Shown here in pieces: positions 11,779 through 21,268 of a stretch of 64,000 nt of DNA. This DNA is from Platerodrilus igneus. Taxonomy: Eukaryota; Arthropoda; Insecta; Coleoptera; Lycidae. The stretch is from the NCBI GenBank assembly GCA_036346225.1, contig JARFIW010001344.1, positions 372,001 through 436,000 of the forward strand, written 5' to 3'. Position 1 is the first letter of the stretch; each line of letters starts with the position of its first letter. The translations under genes and the position numbers were made by a program. The notes below the pieces were generated by a model. The model did not search any database and was not told the DNA's origin. It saw only the letters and a program-made list of their open reading frames with translations.

Positions 11779-12300
11779 ATAAAACCATATTTTATTTTGT
11801 GAATTGCATGTTTATTATAAAAATAATTAAAATCTTGTAACGAGAAAGAAATTGCATTGTCTTTTGTATTTTTATATTATAAAACCGCATTGTATTTTTT
11901 TAATTTTTATATTATGTATAAAATTAATTTAAAAATATATTTTAAGCGCTGTTGTAGAGGCTCTCTTTGTTATATTGTAATCAAGAAAAAGCATTGTATT
12001 TTGTTATTTTTATATTTATTATAAAATTAATTAAAATATTGTAACAAGCCAAGATAAAAAAACTGCATTGTATTTTTATTTTTTATATTATGTATAAAAT
12101 AAACTAAAATAATACATTTTAAGTGCTGCTGCATGTCAAAGTATCGCAGTTGTAGCGTCTCTATCTTTCTTATTTTTACAAGATCAAAAAAATGTATAAT
12201 AAAAATCAAACAAAAAAGAAACAAATTTTTATTTTTGAAATGTAACATTATTATATAATAAAAATATAAAAACAAATGTTTTATTTTTAAATGTAACAAT
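11779..12300. repeat. AT-rich convergent spacer with imperfect 200-bp tandem repeat
   Basis: The spacer between the polymerase and integrase 3' ends. A unit beginning ttattataaaa and containing gcattgtattttt, tattatgtataaaat and ttttaag(c/t)gctg occurs at about 11813-12016 and again at 12017-12171. AATAAA-like signals occur in both directions, as expected for converging transcripts. The 90-codon minus frame here (12027-12299) is Ile/Phe-rich translation of AT sequence. Confidence 0.6.
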
Positions 12301-13249
12301 CTATATAAGATCAGCTTTTTGAATCCAGGAAGGCTCTTGGAAGCCCAACCATTTGACGAGAATTTTGGTTCCTTTTCGCCTTAGTATTTTCTCGATAAGG
12401 TAAATATTTGGAACTCTCGTTTTCTGCAGCTCAGCTTCATAAAACTGTCCCAATACTGGATCGCCATGCATGTCGACGAGTAAATAAGTAGTCGGATTTG
12501 CTCGAAACACTTTACATATTTTAAACGTCTCCTCGCTCCAGTTTGCATTGTAGCCCTTAGAAAAATACTTCTACATTTTGAAATGCGTACAAAGTCGTCC
12601 ACGGCATAACGAGGTTTTCTAGTCGCCAGTTTTAATTTATCGTAAACTTTCAGACGCGTTTTCGCGGTCACATTTTGGGTTTTCTTTTAGTGGTCGAATG
12701 CACCGTATCGTTGTATTTCGATACAATCAAATCGATTATATCAATCCACTTCCATTTGCCTCTCAGACTAAAAGCTTTATACAGTTTGTTTTTTATCGTT
12801 CTGATTGCACGTTCTACGATGGCGGCTTTGATTGAGCTATATGTGGAGTAATGATTAATATCGCCATATTCCTTCATCAGCCGTGCAAATTGGCCGTTAT
12901 AAAATTCTGTACCATTATCTGTTTGCAGATTTTTCGGTAAAGGCGGCCGCGATCTTTTAATTTCATTTAGAATCTCGCGCATCGCAGATGTGACTTCATG
13001 ACCATTCTTGGATTTAAGCGGTCTCGTCCATAAATATTTCGAATAGCAATCGATCACGAGTAGAATATACTTATGCCCTTTATTATATTTCGAATATGGA
13101 ATAAATTCAGCAATATCGGCTTGGAATAAGTCGTGATAAGATTTGATGATCGTTCTTCGACGTGGAAAATTTATTCTAACCCCTCTGTGCAGTTCATCCA
13201 CTAGTATTTCCTTATCGTTATATTTCTTAGACATTTTAAGGTTTGACAC
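12301..13249 (-). pseudogene. INT: Polinton retrovirus-like integrase with chromodomain
   Basis: An rve-type integrase that joins element ends to the target. The first frame (13249 to 12668, 193 residues) has the full catalytic triad in context: D45 in FQADIAEF, D111 in LQTDNGTEF and E146 in AAIVERAIR, spaced exactly D-D-35-E. It is followed by the SH3-like region (YAVDDFVRISK) in a second frame and a C-terminal chromodomain (YLIEKILRRKGTKILVKW) in a third, ending at 12301. Frameshifts lie near 12670 and 12550. The gene start overlaps the end of the fibre-like gene by 14 bases. It is the last gene of the leftward cluster, converging on the polymerase. The catalytic core is the best-preserved enzyme in the element. 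Confidence 0.92.
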
Positions 13250-14136
13250 GAGTATGAGAGTTAGACGACGAGGCTTTATCTTGCTCCAATAACACGTGCA
13301 GGTGTCTTATAACGTCGGTATTAATTTTGTGAAATTGTAAATCGTCTCCAGCAGACGTCTTGACTCCGTCTAATTTCAAGTGGTTGAAAATCAGGAAGTT
13401 CGTGTTTAAAACAACTTCGTTCAACACTTGAACGACCGATTGCAATACATCTCGAATGATCACGTTATCGCGGTGAATGGCGACACCTTCGATAAGATTT
13501 TGTATTCTCGCGTTCACATAGAACTTAGAAACGGCATCGTGCTCATCTTCGGCCTCGCCTATGTTGACAATTCTCAAGCCTCGAGAGTCGAAGTTCTTGG
13601 CCTTACCGTCGTCGATCGTGGTTAGTTTCATAAAATTTTGCGCTTTTTCTGACAACGTCGAGTCCACGTATCTCTTGTTAACGGCATCGCCGAGCTCTGC
13701 GGGTCGTGCAAATTTACAATGGATCGCGATTTGGCGTCAAATTTAAGTTTCTTATTAGCATGCGTTTTTCCCGAAGATGAAGCGGTCAAACATATTTCCA
13801 ATGCTTTGCCTATACGCAGATTGAGTTCTTCGCTGCAAAATTTTAAGTTTACGCCGTCGTTTGATTTTTAGGATCGGCCAAATTCACTATTCTAAAATCC
13901 TTCAAGTTAACTATTTTCTCGTCCTCGTCCAATACCAAGGCGCTTCGTTTATTTACCGCATCCGTTCCGGTCACGGGATTGCCTACGTTGCAAAGTTTTC
14001 TATTTTCTATGTAGAAATCGCCTTCCGGAGTTAGTTTAAAGCCTACACCAGGAGGCCCGCGCGCAGCGGTATTACCAAACCCTCCGCCTCCAGAGTCTCT
14101 GGCAACATACGCTCTTCCAAATTTATCGACGACCAT
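13236..14136 (-). pseudogene. Fibre-like repeat protein of the Polinton
   Basis: Starts MVVDKFGRAYVAR, followed by a Gly-rich linker and GPPGVGFKLTPEGDF. It then repeats a motif of the form: hydrophobic run, N(V/L)xxP, a few residues, DAVNKR or DAVSKF, seen at residues about 60-75 and again beyond the breaks. This repeat style (IVNLADP, then DAVNK) is typical of trimeric phage and adenovirus-like fibre or tail-spike shafts. The assignment as a receptor-binding fibre is inference from the repeat. Frameshifts lie at about 13855 and 13690, giving frames 13849-14136 and 13236-13667. Gap to the DUF8207-type gene upstream: 39 bases. Confidence 0.6.
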
Positions 14137-14175
14137 TTTATTTCTGAGACTATTCTATAGAACGTGTATATTTTA

Positions 14176-15219
14176 TTAGGCGATTAATTTCGCCTCCTTT
14201 AATTCGGATATAATAGAAAGAAATTCGTTTTGATTCTGAGAGCTATTGTTGCCCGCCGAACGTTCGGCCATCAACAAACGAAGCCGGCACACCAGCTCGG
14301 CCGGCGAGTCCCAATGAACGTATTCTATCTCATGATTAGAATTATCGAATTTTTTGTATCGCCAAATTCAGCTTATATTACTCGATGGCTGTCTTTTTTT
14401 CGATAAATTATCCATACCGAGACCTTTCTTTTTCTTCGTTATTTTGGATCGTAATTGCATGGGAATCGTAGGAGTCGCCGATGCTGTATTCATCTCTCTT
14501 GACGACAACGACGACGGTGACGGCGACGAAGCATGCTGCGGCGAGGGAGGAGGCGTAGATATTGTAGTCGCCACGGGCGACGGTGTTAAATTCGGAACGA
14601 TATAATTTTTATATTTGGGCGTTTTAGGCAGATCCTTGCGAAACAGTTTATTATATGCATTGGTTTTCTTCAAAATATCGATGTAATTTTTACATCTAGC
14701 TCGGAAGGATTGCCAGCAGGCGTTTTCTTATTCGAAGGATTTTCTTATAAGTTAACAATCGAAGTAAGCCCTCCGTAATAGGATATTTTTATTTCTAATA
14801 TTAATCGTAGATCCGTCGTCTGCAATAGCTAACTCTGAATTGCCCATAGACCATTTATTCGAAAGGTCGTCGTATTGAATGCCGATTCCGGTATCGTCTA
14901 TATTGGGATCCTCGCTTTTGGACAGGATGTCGGCATACTTTTAAGTAAGGCATCTGAACCGTCGCCGACATTATCAGATTCGTGCTCCGCATTCTGACGT
15001 CGAATATAATTAGGATTTTTACTTGCAGAGAATTTTGATAGCGATTTTAACGGTTCTAGTAATTGAGCATGCTTCATTCCGTATTTTAATTGAGCTCGAT
15101 TTTGATCTCGTTTAAAATCTAAAACTTTTTCTTATCGTTTTAGTGGCCTGCACTACGGCTCGATTTAAATTCGTAGAGTGACGTCGTCGTCGTCCTCGTC
15201 TCATCGCAGCCGCAGACAT
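14176..15219 (-). pseudogene. DUF8207-type Polinton protein
   Basis: Starts at MSAAAMRRGRRRH, basic, then a helical segment (KYGMKHAQLLEPL), an IQYDDLSNKWSMGN segment, and the family-typical ILKKTNAYNKLF and PKYKNYIV. A Pro/Ser-rich linker leads to the C-terminal block WDSPAELVCRLRLLMAE, ending EFLSIISELKEAKLIA. I know this layout, ending in a (W/Y)DDPNELVDRLRLL block, as a protein found with Polinton genes in arthropods and labelled DUF8207. Its job is unknown; the position next to the ATPase suggests virion structure or assembly. Frameshifts are near 15130, 14940, 14750 and 14380. Confidence 0.65.
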
Positions 15220-15253
15220 TGCGTTGATGAAAGTTCGCTCGAACGTCGTGATT

Positions 15254-15977
15254 TTAAATACATATGTAATGATCGAATCCTTTACGGTAGCGGCCCTCGT
15301 TTATGGCTTTTTCTTTGTCTACCACTAAGAATCCGTATCCGGCTTTATTGCCATCGCCGTCTTTTTTTCCCACGCTAGACGGCACATCTTTTGAAATCTT
15401 CGAAGCTCATGTCGGTATTAATGTGCTCGAATAGATATGTCTTAAGTTCATTTCGTCTTGCAAAAACTATAATTAAATTTGTATTGTCGCGAATAAGATG
15501 CTTCGGTATTCTTGCATACGATTGGCTGAGGTAGAACGCGTCTATATTCTTATGACGGCTCATTGAAAATATTGACGAATCGCGTTTTGTTCGTGACATT
15601 GAATGTCGTCGAAAATGAAAATCGAATTACTCTTAGCATCTTGCGGTGAAATTATTTCAGAATTTTCGCTAAATTCGTAATAGCCTAGTCCCTTGATCGG
15701 TCTCAAAACTCGACTCAAAAATCGTATTTGGGCTGAAATAGCGACTTGGAGTAAATGTAAACGTTTTCAAATTCCAATCCGTTGGGTGCCAGTAACAAAC
15801 TCAAAATCAGGTTTGTTTTACCGCACGCAGAAGGTCCGCATACGATGCATCTTATGCTGGCCGGTAAGAGATCTCCGTGCTTTTGCGCGTTCCAAAATAG
15901 GAATAAGGATCATCCTGCTCGACCGTTAGATCCATATTTGCAACCGGTAGAGATTGTTTCTGTTTAATAACCTTCAT
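15254..15977 (-). pseudogene. ATPase: Polinton DNA-packaging ATPase (FtsK/HerA, A32-like)
   Basis: It powers genome packaging into the capsid. Starts MKVIKQKQSLPVANMDL 5 bases after the capsid gene stop. Walker A GPSACGKT is at 15814-15837 and Walker B IFIFDDIQ at about 15599-15622. Downstream, SMSRHKNIDAFYLSQSY (15375-15599 frame) is the conserved post-Walker-B region, and NTDMSFEDFK near the C-terminus and a GRYRKGFD ending are typical. Frameshifts lie near 15865, 15720, 15600 and 15375, so four or five pieces must be read in different frames. All named motifs survive. Confidence 0.88.
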
Positions 15978-15982
15978 GTCTA

Positions 15983-17315
15983 TTATTCGCTAATATGACG
16001 CGTAACGATTTCCGTAAACGGATCGTATTCGAATATAGAGTCGTGCAAAATTAAGCAGTATGCTTTAGTGGTTTGATCGAAAATGTTGCTGGATTCGATT
16101 TCTAGACGTATATCGACGGCCGAATTTTTAATAGATTCTTCTTGACGACTGCAATCGATCACGAACACGGGACAATTGCCAAATTGCTGATAGTCGTTCA
16201 AACAACACAGAGCGTAGCTCAAATTGCTTGCGCCTGCATAATAGTTTTCCGGAAATTTCGAATAGTGCATGAACGGGGTCGAATAATCGTTATTGGCAAA
16301 GTCCGAATTCATATCTTGAAGTGGAAATTCTTGGGAATTAAGGTATAGTTTTAAATTTGTCAGATTGCAGTGATCGAACTGGGCTGCCGATTGCTTCGCA
16401 TTATCATACTTGCCTTGCTGAAGAGTAAATAGAATCCATCGAGGTTTTTCTAATTCGTTCGAATTCTTAATACGCCAAACGTGAATTTTCGAAGACGGAA
16501 AGGACGGCAACTCGTGAAGCTCCCAGCGACGAAAGTAAACCACAATTCTGGGATTTTATGCAAATGATGGAATAAATTTAATTTCGATTCATCGCTAAGC
16601 TTTAAATGCGGAACCTCCACGATATTTTAGTAATTTTAAATGTTAGCTCGTTTTCGTCGCTCTTGTAACAATTGACGTCGCTCTTGGATCTAATTAAAAC
16701 AAGCTCTTGCGGCATGTTTACGACGGCTCGTTTATAATCCTCGCAAAATCCAAAAATATGCTTTAGAGGCACATTGCACGAGAAGCGTCCGTTCTTAAAA
16801 ATGTCGGCGTTTGTATCTCCTCGAGGGTCCCAGGTACTATTGCTCAAACCGTTGAATTTTTTGTGATACGAAGCGAGACCCTTCATCGTGCACGTTATAC
16901 CAGGCTGCTTACAAACGTCGACCACATGCGTGCTCCCCATTTTGTACTGTATTTCATCGAACAAGAATAATATTGCGTTGTTCGTTATCGTATACGGTTT
17001 ACCTTCGGTTTTCACCGAAAACGTTCCCTTAATATTAATGTAACTGTCGTAGGTTGCGGTTATAGCATCGGAATTTTGGATTTCTATAATCACTCTATCG
17101 CTGTGGTCTGTGTTTCGCGTGAAGGGTAAATACGAATAATAATCTTCTTTCGAAATTGTCTCTTCGTAGCGAGGCCTTTTGAATACGTCTAATTTGGCCA
17201 CCTCGTCGAAACGTAATTTCTTCAAAGGAGAACTAATCACCGACGAGATGTGATCTGCGACCATTTTCGTGCTACTACCAAAATCACCACGTATTTTACC
17301 GCCACGTTTAGCCAT
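15983..17315 (-). pseudogene. MCP: Polinton major capsid protein (double jelly-roll)
   Basis: Two long frames make one protein of about 440 residues: 17315-16602 (N-terminal, starting MAKRGGKIRGDFGSS) and 16543-15983 (C-terminal). Family-typical blocks: AILFLFDEIQYKM, IFGFCEDYKRAVVNMPQEL and LVLIRS in the first frame, and FRRWELHELP, EKPRWILFTLQ, FDHCNLTNLKLYLNS and PVFVIDCSRQEESIK in the second. These fit the double-jelly-roll capsid protein of arthropod Polintons. The break at about 16605 is a single-base loss, after which the sequence continues in another frame to 16543. It sits between the basic protein and the ATPase with 16- and 5-base gaps. Confidence 0.88.
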
Positions 17316-17331
17316 TTCTAGTACTTTTTTT

Positions 17332-17688
17332 CTATCTCGTATTCAAAAGCTTGTAGCCGAGCGCTTTTAAGAAACTTGCGTCTGCGCGACTAAGAGCGAG
17401 GTTCTTCTTCCTCTTCTTTTTAATATGATGTCGCTTTTTCACATTTCTTCCGCTTTTTATTTCGTTATGGCCTAACGATGATTTGCGTGCGACTGCAGAT
17501 TTCGAGAACGTTTTTTGCGTTTTATATAGGTTTGTTTTTGAGGAAGAAGAAGAAGAAGAAGACTTCGGCAGCAACGACGATAACAATGCCCAACGCGCGG
17601 ATTTTTTCTTAGGTATATTGACGACTGCGGCTAACGTCTGTTGCTGCTGCTGCTGATGCTGACGCTCGTCATCGTAAACGACGCCCAT
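17332..17688 (-). CDS. Small basic protein upstream of the capsid gene
   Basis: 118 residues in one open frame from an ATG. It has a Gln run (residues about 11-17), a Ser run (about 42-50), and a strongly basic C-terminal half (KKRHHIKKKRKKN). No enzyme motif. By position and charge it could be a core or DNA-binding virion protein, comparable to basic core proteins of adenovirus-like particles, but that is inference. It is one of the few unbroken frames in the element. 22 bases separate it from the upstream gene and 16 from the capsid ATG. Confidence 0.6.
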   Translation of the reverse strand: MGVVYDDERQHQQQQQQTLAAVVNIPKKKSARWALLSSLLPKSSSSSSSSKTNLYKTQKTFSKSAVARKSSLGHNEIKSGRNVKKRHHIKKKRKKNLALSRADASFLKALGYKLLNTR

Positions 17689-17710
17689 TTTTAACTTAAT
17701 AATAATTTTA

Positions 17711-18302
17711 TTATTCGCGTCTTAGCTCTAGGCGAACGCAAAGGTACGTATCCTTCGAAAAATTAACCGCTTCACCCGTATGATCCACCAGTCTCAACGT
17801 AATGTTATCGAATTCGTCCACGCACAGAGGGAAACGAATTATATTGCTGGGTTGTTGTTCTATGCTGTAGCCTGGGGGCACGGTTAGGCCAAATTCGGTT
17901 GGAAAAAAATTTTCTAAATTTATGTTCGATATTGATAGACGACAAATCTTTCCACTCGTTTTCGTCCATTTGCAATTCGCCTTCTTTACAAAATCTGTTG
18001 GGGCATATAAGTCTGATAACAGGGCTAAAATCCATATTGCTCTTTCGTTTGGTTAAGCCCACTTCGATCGTATGACCGTGAGCGCACCATTGCGCATTCT
18101 CCTTGGAGGAATTCAATCGGTATTCGGTGCTACATATCAGGGGATCCATCGCCTGATCGTTATCGTAGACATGAATACCTGACAAAACTTGCGGCGATCC
18201 AGATACTGCACACGTAGATGATGATGATGACGAAATTACGTCATCATCATCGTTATTTAAAAATACTTGACTGTCGTCACCACTTGTATGATTATTTTCG
18301 TC
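17711..18302 (-). pseudogene. Candidate minor capsid (penton-like) protein
   Basis: Open from a stop at 18303; no Met is visible in the N-terminal part, so the start is probably in a lost frame. It begins with Asp and Ser runs, then CSTEYRLNSS, WCAHGHTIEVGLTKRK and a DFSPVIRLICPNRFCKEG block with paired Cys. A frameshift near 17925 moves the C-terminal part (VPPGYSIEQQPSN, then a strand-rich end, VRLELRRE) to another frame ending at 17711. Length (about 190 residues), beta-rich look and place just upstream of the capsid gene suit the single-jelly-roll penton of Polintons. I have no specific motif to prove it. Confidence 0.45.
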
Positions 18303-18556
18303 TTAAATATACTTCACCATAATTGCTATTTAATTAAGTGCAAAATTTCACGCACACATACACACCCTGAACGAAGATACATCCCGGTTAGAACTGAAAA
18401 TTATTTTGCATGCGTAGGTTTTCGTTCGAGCTCAAACGATGTTGCTCATGCGCGCATAGTTTATTTTTATATTTGTAATAGATGTAGTATGCCCACGCTC
18501 CTATTAATTGCATAAGTACAATGTGTTCTAAATACGTCCATACACCATCTGAACTA

Positions 18557-19254
18557 TCAAATTTTCGATCTTTTTTTTTTCTCGCTCTCTCTTTCTCTTT
18601 CGAAGGCGATTCGTTTATGATTCCATGGCATGACGTACCATTCGGTCTCCGTAAAACTGCTATTATATTTAAATCTTATTTTAAACATCAGAAAAGGATC
18701 GATGCCAACTCCGTCTCCGACACAATCGCCCGCGGATCCATTGTTCAACCATTCGGCACCGTCGTCGTCGGCGTCGTCGCCGTCCTCGCCGTCGCCGGAT
18801 CCATCTACGTTTTCTATTTCTCGTCGTCGTTGAAGGCGTCCTCCTCCTCCTCCTAGATAACTTTTATAAATTAAAAGGTCTCTCGATACCGCGGACGATG
18901 ACGACGACGACGACGTCTCTGATGATGGCGATAAGGGAACCTCTTCCGAATGGTTCTGTTGCTGCTGCTGCCATTGCTGTTGCAGCTGCATGGTAATTAA
19001 TTCCATACGTTTCCAATCTTTAGAGCGAGAGCATCTTATTTGTTGTTGTTGTTGTGACGACTCGGACTTCGACAATGCCAAAACGTCTTTATTTTCAACA
19101 ACCTCGAAACATACGAATGCATTCGGAGGATCTACGGAACCGGATTTCTTTGCCAGGAGGGCACGCTCGGTTTAAATATGTATAGGTAATTATTACATAT
19201 TAAAGAGTAGGCGAGATATGCTGCGACGGCTGCGGGCGGTCCTTTAGGAGTCAT
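18557..19254 (-). pseudogene. Unrecognised Polinton gene with Gln/Ser/Asp tracts
   Basis: Starts MTPKGPPAAVAAYLAYSLICN at 19254, shifts frame near 19180 to ERALLAKKSGSVDPPNAFVCFEVVENKD, and continues in the 18557-19081 frame. That frame has Gln runs, a Ser run, a Gly run, an Asp/Gly acidic run and a charged C-terminus. About half the length is low complexity. The conserved-looking part is the first 60 residues. No family recognised. I looked here for the adenovirus-type protease triad and did not find it. Confidence 0.5.
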
Positions 19255-19292
19255 TTCGAACAATGAGCATTTTTAATTGCATTCATAGGTTT

Positions 19293-19560
19293 TTATTGCA
19301 GGGCTGCGATGTGTTGTTGTGCGCGCGTACATATGGGGTAAAACATGCGCATTCAGGACACGATTTTATTTGCAGAGGAGGTCCATCTATCTGATCTGCA
19401 TGCGACGACGATTGTAAGCCATGCGCTAAACAATAGCGATGCGTCCATAATTGTTTTGCAAATACTCCGGTAATTTATCGAAATTTCTGGCGACGTCTTT
19501 ACTTGCATGCCTCTCGATATACTCGAGCGGTAATTTCGTAAGATCTTCGACCGTCAACAT
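19293..19560 (-). pseudogene. Small Cys-containing Polinton protein
   Basis: About 88 residues from an ATG: MLTVEDLTKLPLEYIER, then LPEYLQNNYG, an in-frame TAG at 19426-19428 with a nearby frameshift, then IDGPPLQIKSCPECACF and QQHIAAL to the end. The pairing of an I(D)GPP block with CxxC and a late His suggests a small zinc-binding protein. I have seen this pattern with Polinton gene sets in arthropods but know no function. Gaps to neighbours are 38 and 74 bases. Confidence 0.5.
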
Positions 19561-19634
19561 TCTTCTATATTACAAACGTATATGATTATTAAAATAAACA
19601 TATCATCTCGTAGACAATTTTCTTATCCCCTTCC

Positions 19635-20108
19635 TTAAGAATGCATACTATAGGTTCCTGCATGATTTATATTGACGCCTAAATTTAATATTCTCGAAAG
19701 AGCTAACCCGCTCTGCTTTTCGGTATATTCGTCCAGTTTATTGTTCAATTCCTGAATGGCTTCGGGTTTAACTTGAGTTTGAAAGTCTTCAATTTTTAAA
19801 ATTTTATAATTTTTAGTAGTAAAATGTCTGAGCGATGACGACGATGATGATGATGACGATGTATCCACGGCTTCTGAAGACGATGATGTTGATGCGTTGG
19901 GCTTTACGTATTCACCGTTAAACACGAAATTAATTTTAAGAGATCCAAATTTTCTCAAACATTTTCTCAAACGTCGCTCTATTAGGGCGAATGCATCTTC
20001 TAAAATTGCATGGGATCTATGTGATATAAATTGACCACAGCACTCGAACTTATCCTGCGGGCGAAAGCCGATTTCAAATCGACCCACACGATATTGTTCG
20101 ACGTTCTA
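19635..20108 (-). CDS. Stand-alone copy of the polymerase N-terminal module
   Basis: An open frame of about 155 residues, from a stop near 20110, with no clear ATG. Blocks VGRFEIGFRP, RKFGSLKINFVFNGEY, TTKNYKI, and the ending SGLALSRILNLGVNIN parallel the N-terminal module of this element's own polymerase (LKINVVL; SGFTLSEILFLNVNIN at 8357-8863). A Ser-rich insert with a Ser run (19830-19865) sits in the middle. So the element carries this module twice, once fused to polymerase and once alone, on opposite strands. Its role in relatives is unknown to me; one possibility is a link to the terminal protein or priming. Confidence 0.6.
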
Positions 20109-20219
20109 CGTCTTTGACATTCTTCTTTGATGTTAATCTATCGAAATTTTCAGCAGGATCGTCGACTTCGACGTCGTTCGCATAACCCTCGTCGTCGTCG
20201 TCCTTCGCACTAGTATTAT

Positions 20220-20432
20220 CGCCGGATCCATTCTTTTACTAATACCTGCCCCTCTGATCGCCCTATCACGCTTGCTTTTGCATTAGAAACAATCTGATTA
20301 CATTTCAGATTTAGCAGCATCGATTCATAGTGACGTTTTCGACCTACGTTGCAAGCACTTTTCAATTGTTTTAAAATTGCACGCGTTGAGGTAGCGCGTC
20401 TGGAATTTTAATTCGTCCGAAGCTTGAGACAT
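20220..20432 (-). pseudogene. First gene of the leftward Polinton cluster, unrecognised
   Basis: ATG at 20432 gives MSQASDELKFQTRYL. After a shift near 20390 the sequence reads SACNVGRKRHYESMLLNL, then CNQIVSNAKASVIG, ending near 20235. Short, with scattered Cys and basic residues. It lies directly inside the right terminal repeat and would be the promoter-proximal gene of the structural cluster. Sequence 20110-20220 has an Asp/Val-rich acidic stretch of uncertain frame. Confidence 0.35.
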
Positions 20433-20575
20433 TTTTGCACTTTCGACACACGATGTTTACCGTTCGAATAATTACACAATAATAAATAGAAAAATATTTT
20501 GGATATTCTTTTACCAAGACGACGAAACTATTATTCGTAGTAGGGAGAAATTTTTTTCAAATACAAACGCAGCAC

Positions 20576-21262
20576 GCAATTTTTTCTTATTGACACCTGT
20601 AATAAAAACCCTTTGCGGTTATTTTCCCCCCAGCCTTATTCTCCTTATACTTCATCATAATTGCCTACGACATATCGAGCGTAACATTTTCAAATTATTA
20701 AAGATTACTTGAAACGTCTTGCACGTGTCCGATGAGATAATCCTGAAAACACACTCTTAAAACAAAACACGTTCGCACCACTTGCGCGCCCCTTACGATA
20801 TTTCGTCTTAGACTAAAACACGCACGCCCCCCCTACACACCTATACACATAACGATACATACCTTTCTTTTCGAAAATAAAACAACAACAACACCGCCCC
20901 CGATCGATATCTACACACTCACTTTTATCACGAGGGCGGCACGACTTCCACGTTAACTTCACCGACAAACCATACATACCCTACACCCTACACGCACACA
21001 CCTGCACATACATACCTCTCTTTTATATAATACGCACACCCTTTACAAGATATTTATGATCCTTTTAAAAAGGGCCGGCCAGCTTCTCCATAGCCATACT
21101 ATCGTTATCCTCAAACCTAACTAATACTAACACACACACACACCTACACATACATGACCTTCACACATACATACTTCTCTTTTCCATAATACACACACCC
21201 TTTACAAGATATTTATGACCCTTTAAAAAGGGCTGTCCCAGCTTCTCCATAGTTATACTACT
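20576..21262. repeat. Right terminal inverted repeat of the Polinton
   Basis: Reverse complement of the left terminal repeat, ending ...CCATAGTTATACTACT. It has the same two-copy sub-structure (terminal block, and a second copy around 21042-21118). It contains a block (about 20640-20755, with attgcctacga and gtccgatgagataatcc) that on the left side lies outside the repeat at 5637-5735, so the two arms are rearranged relative to each other. Confidence 0.9.
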
Positions 21263-21268
21263 TATGTG
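21263..21268. repeat. Polinton target-site duplication, right copy
   Basis: TATGTG, identical to 4870-4875. Confidence 0.93.

Larger units (their letters stand above)
4876..21262. mobile_element. Complete Polinton/Maverick element, 16.4 kb
   Basis: A self-synthesising, virus-like DNA transposon, related to what are also called adintoviruses. Seen directly: inverted termini that begin AGTAGTATAAC at both ends, inverted repeats of about 0.6-0.7 kb, and an exact 6-bp duplication TATGTG outside both ends. Coding content by motif: protein-primed type family-B DNA polymerase, retrovirus-like integrase with chromodomain, packaging ATPase, double-jelly-roll major capsid protein, a fibre-like protein and several family-typical small proteins. 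The polymerase side is read rightward and the structural side leftward, meeting at about 11.8-12.3 kb. The length fits the 15-20 kb known for the family. I could not recognise the adenovirus-type protease usually present. Most genes carry frameshifts or stops, so this is a decayed copy unless the assembly is rich in indel errors. Confidence 0.95.

Noticed and set aside
14354..14605. Acidic plus-strand frame in the structural cluster
   Set aside because: It is the antisense of the Pro/Ser-rich linker of the DUF8207-type gene.
5500..20450. Adenovirus-type cysteine protease of the Polinton
   Set aside because: Expected in the family, but I found no convincing His, Asp/Glu and Cys triad context on either strand. 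It may be lost, or hidden in the broken unknown genes.
4876..21262. Polydnavirus or integrated large DNA virus instead of a Polinton
   Set aside because: Exact inverted termini, 6-bp duplication, rve integrase and total size all fit Polinton/Maverick.
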